Below, piece after piece: positions 6,597 through 12,899 of a stretch of DNA of 13,633 nucleotides (position 1 is the first letter of the stretch; every line of letters starts with the position of its first letter). This DNA comes from Baffinella frigidus (taxonomy: Eukaryota > Cryptophyceae > Cryptomonadales > Baffinellaceae). The notes below the pieces were generated by a model that searched no databases, had not been told where the DNA came from, and worked only from the letters and a program-made list of their open reading frames with translations. The stretch covers positions 14,298 through 27,930 of the forward strand of contig MU646833.1 in the NCBI GenBank assembly GCA_026770585.1, written 5' to 3'. The position numbers and the translations under genes were made by a program.

Positions 6597-6729
6597 ATTT
6601 AAAAGAAAATGGCCTATCAAACCAGAGTCTGGCCTCAATTGAATTTAATTAGGGCCCTAATTAACCTTCGTCCAACTCCTATGAACAAATAGGGATCAAT
6701 TTTCTTTTATATTGAACATGTCCCCGGAT
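6580..6729. mobile_element. 150-bp MITE at the 3' end of the CXC gene
   Basis: ATCCGGGAACATGTT (from 6580) is inverted as the end at 6729 (ACATGTCCCCGGAT), with about 28 of 31 terminal positions matching. A 20-bp perfect palindrome, TTAATTAGGGCCCTAATTAA, lies at 6645-6664. AT-rich interior, no coding. The TGA at 6594-6596 that would end the CXC protein lies in its left terminus. Confidence 0.75.
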
Positions 6730-6772
6730 TAAGGTGCCTGTCCCGCAGGCGTGTGGACACCACTTTTTGCAC

Positions 6773-6796
6773 GGGGGGGGGGGGGGGGGGGGGGGG
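6773..6796 (+). repeat. Run of 24 G
   Basis: An uninterrupted G homopolymer, G-quadruplex-prone. Its exact length is likely uncertain in any assembly. The surrounding 6730-7065 shows no recognisable gene. Confidence 0.9.
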
Positions 6797-7065
6797 TTAA
6801 TGCGGGGAAATTTTCAATTTTCATCGCCGTTTTCTCTCTTACGGGTGGATTTTGTGCTGAGGTCAAGCTATGTCGAGGCCTTCGGGACCTCTCAATGCCC
6901 TCGGTGACCTCGGATTGCCTGGCGTGTGTGCTGGACTCATTTCGGGTACTGTTGCACACGGATCTTTTCGGACGGTCGGTCCCAGAAAAGGGAATCCTCT
7001 GCACACGTGAATTTTCGCGGTAGGATCGACGAAAGGCTTGTTCCGAAAACGTTTCCCGTCAGCAG

Positions 7066-7212
7066 AAACAAGGGTCGATTAGAGGTCCCGGGGGGCGTCG
7101 CGTGGCGACCTTCAACATCCTGCCCGCGCCGTCCACACAGTTTGCACCCCTAGCGTTCTCGCAGCAGCCTCGGCGAGACCACACGAGGCTATCCATGCGA
7201 ACAGATTCATAA
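7066..7212 (+). CDS. Possible seventh exon of the CXC gene
   Basis: Follows acceptor GTCAGCAG and reads KQGSIRGPGGRRVATFNI, then LPAPSTQFAPLAF, with TAA at 7210-7212. If exon 6 splices at 6575 (GCCCAG then GTTCAT), the phase matches exactly. The intron would then be 490 nt, holding the MITE and the G run, and the protein would have 416 residues. The stop would lie inside the left end of MITE E1. No known domain is recognised, so this is a candidate only. Without it, the stretch is plain intergenic DNA. Confidence 0.3.
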   Translation, partial: KQGSIRGPGGRRVATFNILPAPSTQFAPLAFSQQPRRDHTRLSMRTDS

Positions 7213-7359
7213 GTTGATTATTGAATTATTGCCCAGGAAACACGCCAAAAGTCAGCGTTTGATCACGTTTCCGTACGGATGTCCGTACGGAAACGTGATC
7301 ATTTCCCCAGAATTTTTAAAATGCCCCTTTATTCTGTTCGCATGGATAGCCTCGTGTGG
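7179..7359. mobile_element. Family E MITE, copy 1
   Basis: A 181-bp element. CCACACGAGGCTATCCATGC (left) is perfectly inverted at the right end, continuing through GAACAGA. Inside is a 40-base hairpin, 7261-7300, with 19-bp perfect arms (GATCACGTTTCCGTACGGA) and a 2-base loop. The dinucleotide GA flanks both sides, a possible 2-bp target duplication. Confidence 0.85.
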
Positions 7360-7400
7360 GATGCCGCAGAGCGGTCTAGAAAATTCTAAGCCGCAAGCTC

Positions 7401-7528
7401 CTAGCTCTGCCTTAATTTATTTAGGCTCCTCGTTAAATTAATTTAGACCAGGGCTCCGTACAAACGCTCCGGTACAAAGAGCATCTAAATGTATTTGATG
7501 AGGAGCCCAGGTTACCTGAGACAGAGAG
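7401..7528. mobile_element. Family F MITE, degenerate copy
   Basis: CTAGCTCTG and GGCTCCTCGT on the left, with TGATGAGGAGCCC and GACAGAG on the right, match the ends of the intact element at 12354-12507. The interior is diverged. It follows family E copy 1 exactly as the intact F copy follows family E copy 3. Confidence 0.6.
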
Positions 7529-7703
7529 TCACGCCAGATTCTCGGAAAGGGTTGCCAAAAGTCAATTTCCCCCGAAGGCAGTCAAGTCCTATCCTGTAAG
7601 GTTGTAAAAAAATCAACCCCCTTCCTGGGCTCTGGCGTGGCTTGGCGTTGTCCTTCGCACGCGCCCTAACCTTTTTTTCTTTTCTTTATTACTCTCGATA
7701 CAG

Positions 7704-8128
7704 GTCCCAAATGAGGCCCTCGAGCTTTCAGTTGAGTGATACAAACGTCTATGGGCCTTAAGAAACGGGCCCACCTAACCGCCTCCCCACACGAGGCTAC
7801 CCATGCGAACAGAATAAATGTCGATTGTAAGCGTCTGTGTAGTAATTTTTATACGTTTGGCCACGTGGCGCCCGAAAAGCGGGCGCCACGTGACCAATTC
7901 TCCCCACGAAACGCTACATTTGACTTTTATTCTGTTCGCATGGAGAGCCTCGTGTGGCCGAACCGCAGGTTGCGAGCCTGGAAACTCGCAGGTTACGAGC
8001 CTGGAAACTCGGGGTCCCAAATGAGGCCCTTGAGCTTTGAGTTGAGTGATACAAAAGTCTATGAGCTTTAAGAAACGGGCCCACCTAACCGCCTCCGAAC
8101 CGCAGGTTACGAGCCAGGAAACTCGGGG
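7704..8128 (+). repeat. Tandem duplication, one copy carrying a MITE
   Basis: 7704-7786 matches 8014-8096 with a few substitutions (starts GTCCCAAATGAGGCCC, ends CCTAACCGCCTCC). The sequence after the MITE in copy 1 (7960 onward, GAACCGCAGGTT) continues in copy 2 directly at 8097. Without the 171-bp MITE and its 2-bp duplication the unit is about 137 bp. A 22-bp sub-repeat, GCAGGTTRCGAGCCTGGAAA then CTC, occurs twice in copy 1 and once in copy 2. Confidence 0.85.
7787..7957. mobile_element. Family E MITE, copy 2, with empty site nearby
   Basis: A 171-bp element with ends CCACACGAGGCTACCCATGC and the inverted form GCATGGAGAGCCTCGTGTGG. Its inner hairpin differs from the other copies: CACGTGGCGCCCG (7862-7874) inverted at 7880-7892. 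Flanks are CC at 7785-7786 and 7958-7959; the paralogous unoccupied site at 8091-8100 has a single CC. This defines both the ends of the element and a 2-bp duplication. Confidence 0.88.
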
Positions 8129-8177
8129 GACTCTTCCCCCCTTCGGCAAAGGACGTGCACCGCAAACCTTAAACATG

Positions 8178-8319
8178 CCACCAACCCTCACGGGAGGACC
8201 GAATAATCGATGTTGTATTTGAAGATTTGCCCCAACAGACCCCCCCCAAATCCGGGGGTCTGTCGGTGTAGATCTAAAATCTAAAATCGATCATTTGGTC
8301 CTCCCGTGAGGGTTGGTGG
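8178..8319. mobile_element. 142-bp MITE with 23-bp perfect ends
   Basis: CCACCAACCCTCACGGGAGG then ACC (8178-8200) is perfectly inverted at 8297-8319, and the match continues with two mismatches to ATCGAT. An inner hairpin, ACAGACCCCC (8235-8244), pairs with GGGGGTCTGT (8254-8263). No clear target duplication. Confidence 0.82.
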
Positions 8320-8330
8320 TACCTCACCCC

Positions 8331-8351
8331 TGGTACACATAGTGTGTACCA
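8331..8351. repeat. 9-bp perfect hairpin
   Basis: TGGTACACA, loop TAG, then TGTGTACCA. It lies 12 bases past the MITE end. Function unknown. Confidence 0.7.
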
Positions 8352-8486
8352 CTAGGGTCCCCCCAGGAGCCTCAGCCAGTCTAACGCGGAAACAGGTTCG
8401 ATGTAAACACATGTTGCTGTCTTAGGGGAGGGGTTGCTATGGTAAAGCTATGACCAGGCTAAGATAGCATTTCCCACTCTTAAGAT

Positions 8487-8505
8487 AGGACGAGCAGTGG
8501 GGGAG
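8487..8505 (+). pseudogene. Copy of the 5' edge of the exon at 8661
   Basis: AGGACGAGCAGTGGGGGAG is identical to 8661-8679, and a shared CCACTCTT lies upstream. In this copy AAGAT replaces the acceptor CGGCAG, so it is probably not spliced. Confidence 0.6.
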
Positions 8506-8559
8506 GACACACCCCACCCCTAAATCAGCAGAAAGGTGGTTAAAATCGAAGATTCCCGC

Positions 8560-8582
8560 TTCTTCTTCTTCTTCTCTCTGAG

Positions 8583-8617
<35 letters not shown>

Positions 8618-8620
8618 CTC
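8560..8620 (+). repeat. TTC and CT microsatellite
   Basis: TTCTTCTTCTTCTCTCTGAG then (CT)n. The same TTCTTCTCTCTGAGATC module recurs near 8827-8842 and 9545-9567, so it is a dispersed pyrimidine unit upstream of the PUB gene and in its first intron. Confidence 0.85.
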
Positions 8621-8660
8621 GGTCGAGGAGGGAACATTAACCCCCCCCACTCTTCGGCAG

Positions 8661-8794
8661 AGGACGAGCAGTGGGGGAGAGGACGGGGACAAGCACAAGA
8701 AGCGGCGCGTGGAGGCTGCCAATGGCGGGAAGGGCAAGGAGGGGAAGGGGGATGAGGATGGAAGGGAGGGGCAGATGGCTGCCCTGCGAGACAG
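8661..8794 (+). CDS. PUB-domain gene, upstream charged exon
   Basis: Follows acceptor TTCGGCAG and reads RTSSGGEDGDKHKKRRVEAA, then Gly/Lys/Glu-rich sequence ending QMAALRD plus AG before donor GTGCGG. The KHKKRR cluster could be a nuclear-localisation signal. It joins exon 9891 in frame as ALRDRKKEEHLF. No domain is recognised in this part, so placing it in the PUB gene rests on phase and strand only. The true first exon and start codon were not identified. Copies of its two edges lie at 8487, 8917, 9163 and 9515. Confidence 0.45.
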
Positions 8795-8803
8795 GTGCGG
8801 GCC

Positions 8804-8919
8804 GTCTCTCTCTCTCTCTGCTTTTTTTCTTCTCTCTGAGATCTCTCTCCTCTCTCGCTCTCTCTCTCTCTCTCTCGCTCTCTCGCTCTCTCCCTTCCCC
8901 CCCCCCCTCTCTCGCTCGA
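8804..8919 (+). repeat. CT microsatellite in the first PUB-gene intron
   Basis: (CT)n with TTTTTTTCTTCTCTCTGAGA and a C run at 8897-8907. It ends in CGAGACAG (8917-8924), an echo of the preceding exon end. Confidence 0.85.
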
Positions 8920-9024
8920 GACAGTTTGTCCAAGGATCGGTTAGGGTGTCCGTAGGACCAGGGTATGTCCCTACGGTGTTACCTACCGTAGTGTCCTATG
9001 GATTACCCGTGTATGGGTTATGGA

Positions 9025-9114
9025 CTTTTCAAGTGGGGGTTATTCACTTGAGGGTTGTGCACTTGTGGATTATTCACTTGAGGGTTCTGCACGTGGGGGT
9101 TATTCAATCCCCCG
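9025..9114 (+). repeat. 15-bp minisatellite, six units
   Basis: Units start at 9025, 9040, 9055, 9070, 9085 and 9100, for example TTATTCACTTGAGGG alternating with TTGTGCACTTGTGGA and TTCTGCACGTGGGGG. Because the period is a multiple of three it gives pentapeptide repeats in open frames, but these sit in an intron. Just upstream, 8948-9003 resembles the interior of the 3669-3826 element. Confidence 0.8.
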
Positions 9115-9162
9115 GTGTGTGGGTTCGATGCCCCCCCCGGGGGGAGGGGGGTGTGTGCTGCT

Positions 9163-9185
9163 CGGATGGCCGCGCTTCGAGACAG
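9163..9185 (+). pseudogene. Second copy of the exon end MAALRD with donor
   Basis: GGATGGCCGCGCTTCGAGACAG followed by GTCGAC parallels 8773-8794 (ATGGCTGCCCTGCGAGACAG then GTGCGG). It encodes MAALRD plus AG in the same phase, with synonymous changes only. No acceptor is evident upstream, so it is probably a broken copy. It would be an alternative donor if the upstream intron sequence were retained. Confidence 0.5.
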
Positions 9186-9192
9186 GTCGACC

Positions 9193-9489
9193 GAGCGAGA
9201 GAGAGCGAGAGAGAGCAAGAGAGAGAGAGCGATAGAGAGCAAGAGAGAGAGCAAGAGAGAGCAAGAGAGAGAGCGAGAGAGAGCGAGAGAGAGCAAGAGA
9301 GAGAGCGAGAGAGAGAGCAAGAGAGAGAGAGCGATAGAGAGCAAGAGAGAGAGCAAGAGAGAGCAAGAGAGAGAGCGAGAGAGAGCGAGAGAGAGCAAGA
9401 GAGAGAGCAAGAGAGAGAGCAAGAGAGAGAGCAAGAGAGAGAGCGAGAGAGAGAGAGAGAGAGCAAGAGAGAGAGAGAGAGAGAGAGAA
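9193..9489 (+). repeat. GA satellite with 102-bp higher-order period
   Basis: Built of GAGAGAGC, GAGAGCAA and similar units. The landmark GCGATAGAGAGCAAGAGAGA occurs at 9229 and 9331 with about 80 bases of identical unit order after each. Long Arg/Glu and Ser/Leu frames across it are products of the repeat. Confidence 0.88.
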
Positions 9490-9504
9490 AGAATCACAGA
9501 GAGA

Positions 9505-9551
9505 AGAAGAACCAGAGACAGGTTGGTGCCGTGTCTCTCTCTGGTTCTTCT
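9505..9551. repeat. Fold-back junction between GA and CT arrays
   Basis: AGAAGAACCAGAGA (9505-9518) is inverted at 9538-9551 with a 19-base loop. The flanking GA array (9193-9489) and CT array (9552-9612) extend the complementarity. The loop holds GACAG followed by GTTGGT, another echo of the exon-end/donor at 8790-8800. Confidence 0.75.
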
Positions 9552-9555
9552 TTTT

Positions 9556-9567
9556 CTCTCTGAGATC

Positions 9568-9605
<38 letters not shown>

Positions 9606-9829
9606 CGCTCTTGCTCGCTCGCTCGCTCGCTCGCTCGAGGAGGGATCTCGCGCGCGCACTCTCTCTCTCTCTCTCTCTCTCTGCCTCTCTCTCTGCGCCC
9701 CCTCTCTCGATTACACGCAAACGCATAACTTCTCTTTCTCTCTCTTTCTCTCTCGCAGGTCCTCTCTCTGTCTCTCACACACACACTCTCTCTCGCAGAC
9801 ACACACACACACACTATCTCTCTCACACA

Positions 9830-9862
<33 letters not shown>

Positions 9863-9880
9863 GCACTCTCTATCTCTCTT
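9556..9880 (+). repeat. CT, CTCG and CA microsatellites
   Basis: (CT)n to 9602, CTCG repeats at about 9613-9637, further CT at 9658-9702, then mixed CT and (CA)n at 9775-9862. It forms the pyrimidine-rich 3' part of the intron before exon 9891. Confidence 0.85.
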
Positions 9881-9890
9881 GCAACCAGAG

Positions 9891-9989
9891 AAAGAAAGAA
9901 GAACATCTCTTTCGCCCTCTCCTTCCGTATCGCAAGGAGCAGCCGCACCACCTGCTGGCGACGCACTGCCAACCGCAGTCAGGGACGAC
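9891..9989 (+). CDS. PUB-domain gene, internal exon
   Basis: After acceptor ACCAGAG, AG from exon 8661-8794 plus A gives Arg. The exon reads KKEEHLFRPLLPYRKEQ, then PHHLLATHCQPQSGT plus AC before donor GTTAGG. Joined to 10725 it continues TTLNSVGKEYP. An alternative donor at 9978 (CCGCA then GTCAGG) keeps the same phase and would remove four residues. The composition is protein-like, unlike the surrounding microsatellite, but no domain is recognised. An acceptor two bases earlier (ACCAG) gives a frame that stops at TAG 9991-9993. Confidence 0.5.
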
Positions 9990-10079
9990 GTTAGGCGGAG
10001 CCGGGAGGGGCTTCGGAGGGCTTGAGGTTCAACAATTTCAAATTTTCGATTTTGGAGAGGGGGCCCTAACCCTTTGAGC

Positions 10080-10095
10080 CATTCCTATAGGAATG
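10080..10095. repeat. 16-bp perfect palindrome
   Basis: CATTCCTATAGGAATG. It lies at the left side of the diverged inverted repeat 10121-10389. Confidence 0.7.
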
Positions 10096-10120
10096 TGAAA
10101 ATCCCAAAAACATGTGTCCT

Positions 10121-10389
10121 CTAACTTCTGATCCCCTCTGCCGATTTCACTTTTCTCGACGGTTCTGAATTTCTCATCACGCCCTCTCCAAACCCACTTG
10201 TTGAAGTATCTCCAGCGGAGCACGTGAAGATGCCAAAAACTCGCTTTGTTCGTGGAAAGTTGACTAAAACGGCGGACCTGTTTCTGGGCCTCTGGCGTCA
10301 TACATTCCATCTAGTGATTGAAAGAGGGCGTCCTCATGATTCCAAAACCGTCGAGAAAAGTAAAATCGGCCCACGGGGTCAAAAGTTAA
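10121..10389. mobile_element. Diverged long inverted repeat, possible old MITE
   Basis: 10121-10186 is inverted at 10324-10389 with about three quarters of positions matching; the best block is TTTTCTCGACGGTT and its complement. The interior is 137 bp. No target duplication or coding seen. It lies in the intron between exons 9891 and 10725. Confidence 0.6.
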
Positions 10390-10467
10390 AGCCCCGAACG
10401 TCCCCACAGAGGTCCGGACGGGCCCGCCTCGGGGTCTCGGCACTTCCCGATCGCCTGTAGCTCGTTC

Positions 10468-10564
10468 CCTGAAATGTGGCACCCAAGGGTTCCAATGGCG
10501 AAGTTTCTTAGAATTTCAAGGGCTACAACTTTGCAATAGGAACCCTTGGGTGCCACATTTCAGG
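10468..10564. mobile_element. 26-bp perfect inverted repeat, 45-base loop
   Basis: CCTGAAATGTGGCACCCAAG then GGTTCC (10468-10493) is perfectly inverted at 10539-10564. It may be a short MITE or, in transcript, a long stem. It lies in the same intron as the repeat at 10121-10389. Confidence 0.75.
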
Positions 10565-10654
10565 TAAACATGTTCCTGTGCAAAACGGTCGATTGGGCCC
10601 CCTCATTTTGGAATTTAAAACACACGCGCCGGCCTGACACGGCGGCGCGCACCT

Positions 10655-10724
10655 AACCCCGAAATCCTAAACCCTAAGCCCTAAACCATAAACCATAAAC
10701 CACAAACCCTCATCCCGAACGCAG
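10655..10724 (+). repeat. Telomere-like tract before exon 10725
   Basis: CCCTAAGCCCTAAACCATAA-type units end in acceptor GAACGCAG. Confidence 0.75.
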
Positions 10725-10791
10725 TTTGAATTCGGTGGGCAAAGAGTACCCGGTAGTAATCGACGAGGCCCGGGAAGCCTACGACCTCGCG
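10725..10791 (+). CDS. PUB-domain gene, exon before the PUB core
   Basis: The 67-nt exon lies between acceptor CGAACGCAG and donor GTACTAAC. Its first T completes the previous codon; it then reads LNSVGKEYPVVIDEAREAYD and LA, ending on a codon boundary. Exon 12057 starts on a codon boundary, so the join reads EAYDLAVKLIEEALGKG. The helical segment AYDLAVKLIEEAL fits the first helix of PUB domains (the family pattern before the NP-x-x-x-KYR motif). The exon is GC-rich inside CCCAAAC-type repeat, which makes it stand out clearly. Confidence 0.6.
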
Positions 10792-11130
10792 GTACTAACC
10801 CCTCACACCCCAAACCTGAAACCCCAAACCTAAAACCTAAAACTCCAAACTCCAAACCCCAAACCCCAAACCTAAAACCCCAAACCTAAAACCCCAAACC
10901 CCAAACCTAAAACCAAACCCCACACCTAAAACCCCAAACCCCAAACCCCAAACCTAAAACCCCACACCTAAAACCTAGAACCTAAAACCTAAAACTCCAA
11001 ACCCCAAACCCAAAACCTAAAACACCAACCCCTAAACTCCGCCCCCCCCCTTCCTCTGAGTGCTGCGGAACCGAAACCCTAGACCCCAAACCCCAGAACC
11101 TATACCCCAGACCCTATACACCATACAATT
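10792..11130 (+). repeat. CCCCAAACCTAAA intron satellite
   Basis: Starts at the donor and consists of ACCCCAAACCTAAA-type units with variants. All are C-rich on the sense strand, like the introns of the CXC gene but with a different unit. A C run (11042-11051) and CCCCAG acceptor-like sites near 11095-11109 show no following exon I can recognise. Confidence 0.8.
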
Positions 11131-11324
11131 CCTCTAAAAGAGGTTTTACGCAGCGATTTGTAAATTGTATTAAAAGTTTGAGTGGGACGGGGGCTTCTTG
11201 CTTTCGGTTCGTTGGAGTTTGTTTGGTCGCGTCATCAGTTGAGTAAAGGCATCTCCCTCTGATCGCGCTCGTTTGCAGAGGAAGCTGATCTCACTCTGAT
11301 CGCTCTAAACCACTTTTGAGGGCG

Positions 11325-11390
11325 CTCTAAGTCCACTTTTGACGTCAAAAGTCCACTTTTGAGGGTTGGCCCTCAAAAGTGGACTTAGAG
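11325..11390. repeat. Nested inverted repeats of CCACTTTTGAGGG
   Basis: CTCTAAGTCCACTTTTGA (11325-11342) is inverted at 11373-11390. Within it GTCCACTTTTGAGGG (11351-11365) is inverted at 11370-11384, and ACTTTTGACGTCAAAAGT (11335-11352) is an 18-bp palindrome. A further direct copy, CCACTTTTGAGGG, lies at 11310. Alternative cruciforms are possible. Confidence 0.8.
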
Positions 11391-11394
11391 TCAA

Positions 11395-11600
11395 TGCCGA
11401 GGCACTGCCGAGGCGGGTCCGCCATAAGGCTCATGGACTATTGGATCACTCAACTTACGGCTCGGGGGGTACGAAAGAGAGAAGAGAAGAGACGCTGATC
11501 GCTCTACACTGCCGAAAGTTGACACTGCTGGCACTAAAACGTCAACTTGTGGCATGGTGTTCGCACGTGCAGCGATGAAGTTGGGGCATCGCTCTCGTTT
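11395..11600 (+). pseudogene. Diverged copy of the PUB exon-to-exon unit
   Basis: CTCATGGACTATTGGATCAC through GTCAACTTGTGGCATGGTGT matches 11887-12050 and is followed by AAGTTGGGGCATCGCTCTCG, which recalls the start of exon 12057. Its left part resembles the exon fragment at 11853. This suggests an older copy of the same duplicated unit. Confidence 0.45.
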
Positions 11601-11852
11601 CCGCTATCGAGGCAACACGGGGTTCATGTAAAAGCCACGACCGGGAATCCGGTCTCAGCTTTTTCATTTTAAAAGTCATTTTCCCTTGAAATTGACGTGG
11701 AAGTTTTTAAATTCCTTTAAAATTAAATCACGTTCTCGCTCGGCAGCGGAAGAGGGGCATGCGGACGGAGACTTTGTGCCCTCAATAATACTTACAGGAC
11801 GTGACTTGTGTAAAGTCACTCCGACTATGCCTACATGGGGGTTATCCCCAGA

Positions 11853-11890
11853 CGGGAAGGGGTCGGAGGGCTCCGTTGCCTTCAAGCTCG
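11853..11890 (+). pseudogene. Partial copy of PUB exon 12057-12159
   Basis: Reads DGKGSEGSVAFKL, against LGKGSEGPAALKL in the exon. It shares GGGAAGGGGTCGGAGGGC and then runs into ACTATTCGATCACTCAAC. It is preceded by CCCCAG, a possible acceptor, but the frame is lost soon after. Confidence 0.6.
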
Positions 11891-11979
11891 CATACTATTC
11901 GATCACTCAACTCACGGCTCGAGAGTACGAAAGAGGGAAGCGAAGAGACTATGGTCGAAAGTTGACAACGCTGGTATTA

Positions 11980-12051
11980 ACACGTCAACTTGTGGAATCT
12001 TAAAACGTCAACTTGTGGCATCTGTAGAACGTCAACTTATGGCATGTTGGT
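11980..12051 (+). repeat. 24-bp tandem repeat, three units
   Basis: Units at 11980, 12004 and 12028 share the core ACGTCAACTTGTGGCAT. The last unit ends next to the acceptor GGTCGCAG of exon 12057. An inverted AAGTTGAC lies at about 11959-11966. Confidence 0.8.
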
Positions 12052-12056
12052 CGCAG

Positions 12057-12159
12057 GTTAAGTTGATCGAGGAAGCGCTCGGGAAGGGGTCGGAGGGCCC
12101 CGCAGCCTTGAAGCTCATCCGGGCACGGAAAGAGTTTGACCGCGTCTTCGCCAAGAAAG
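12057..12159 (+). CDS. PUB-domain gene, exon with first half of the PUB domain
   Basis: PUB (PUG) domains of peptide:N-glycanase, UBXD1 and similar proteins bind the C-terminal tail of p97/VCP (family knowledge). After acceptor GGTCGCAG this 103-nt exon reads VKLIEEALGKGSEGP, AALKLIRARKEFDRV, FAKK plus G before donor GTGCCA. The pattern helix, variable loop, K-x-IR-x-x-x-x-F corresponds to the family pattern ending in KYR-x-IR-x-x-N-x-x-F. Phase 1 at its end matches exon 12900, giving KKGGPELLTALGF. MITE E3 begins only three bases into the following 740-nt intron. Partial copies of the exon lie at 11853 and possibly 11395. Confidence 0.65.
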
Positions 12160-12162
12160 GTG

Positions 12163-12343
12163 CCACACGAGGCTACTCTTGCGAACAGATTCCCAAGTCA
12201 ATTCTTGGAGTATTGCCCTGGAAACACGCCAAAAGCCAGCAATTGATCACGTTTCCGATCTCGTTTCGGTTGGAAACGTGATCGTTTCCCCACAACCCCC
12301 TAAAACGTCCATTTATTCTGTTCGCATGGGTAGCCTTGTGTGG
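12163..12343. mobile_element. Family E MITE, copy 3
   Basis: A 181-bp element from CCACACGAGGCTACTCTTGC to GCATGGGTAGCCTTGTGTGG, closest to copy 1 (shared AGGAAACACGCCAAAAG-type interior with variation). The inner hairpin GATCACGTTTCC (12245-12256) is inverted at 12272-12283. It lies just inside the intron of the PUB gene. Confidence 0.85.
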
Positions 12344-12353
12344 CCGGGGTGCT

Positions 12354-12507
12354 CTAGCTCTGTCCCACTTGATTTGGGCTCCTCATCAATTCGCCCCCCC
12401 CTCCAGTTTCCAAGGTGAATTTTGCCCCCCCCCCCAGGAAATTCACCTGAGAAATTGGGGGGGGGGCGAATTGATGAGGAGCCCAAATCCAAGTGGGACA
12501 GAGCTAG
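12354..12507. mobile_element. Family F MITE, intact copy
   Basis: CTAGCTCTGTCCCACTT (left) through GGGCTCCTCATCAATTCG is inverted at 12461-12507 with one single-base indel; arms are about 47 bp. The inner hairpin AGGTGAATTT (12413-12422) is inverted at 12439-12448. C and G runs border the arms. Confidence 0.85.
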
Positions 12508-12899
12508 GTGCTCTTTCTGCACGTTTCAGGAGAGTCGCGTTTTCAAGAAAGTCACTTTCTCTCTGTCCAAAGCGATTTTCGCGTTGCGCTTTCTGATGCC
12601 GGTTTTGGGGGTGCTGGATTCGGGACTGCGCGTCTCGTATCTAGTACGCGTCTAGTTGGCAGGCGACACGCGAGAGCTGAAAGATGCTCTAGAGAGTCAC
12701 CTACCCAGAGTCATACATCACCGAGTACACAACGTATACGAAAAGAAGGAGGTGTTGAGAATCGCGGGGAAGAGGTACTGAGAAAGTGCCCCCATTCACT
12801 TCTCGGTTGCGGTTTCTTAAAGTTTATTTCGTCGAAAACCCTGGAGCATAAACCCAACACCCAAGTCACAAACATTGACCCCCAACCCCCGCTCTCCAG
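12508..12899. other. Rest of the PUB-gene intron, nothing recognised
   Basis: Mixed sequence without repeats until a short C/A-rich tract (12840-12890) before acceptor GCTCTCCAG. A possible micro-exon around 12740-12775 was considered, but its phase does not fit. Confidence 0.4.

Noticed and set aside
9025-9114. CRISPR array
   Set aside because: The 15-bp units are contiguous with no unique spacers, in a eukaryotic intron; it is a minisatellite.
8709-10077. Long frames of Arg-Glu or Ser-Leu repeats on both strands
   Set aside because: They arise from GA/CT satellites and change with phase; they are not proteins. Only the short non-repetitive parts (8661-8794, 9891-9989) were kept as exons.
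12336-12655. Open frames across family F MITE
   Set aside because: They run through the inverted arms and C/G runs; no protein signature.
12740-12775. Micro-exon reading EKKEVLRIAGKR as part of the PUB domain
   Set aside because: The donor phase (2) does not fit exon 12900 (phase 1), and exon 12057 already supplies this part of the domain in matching phase.
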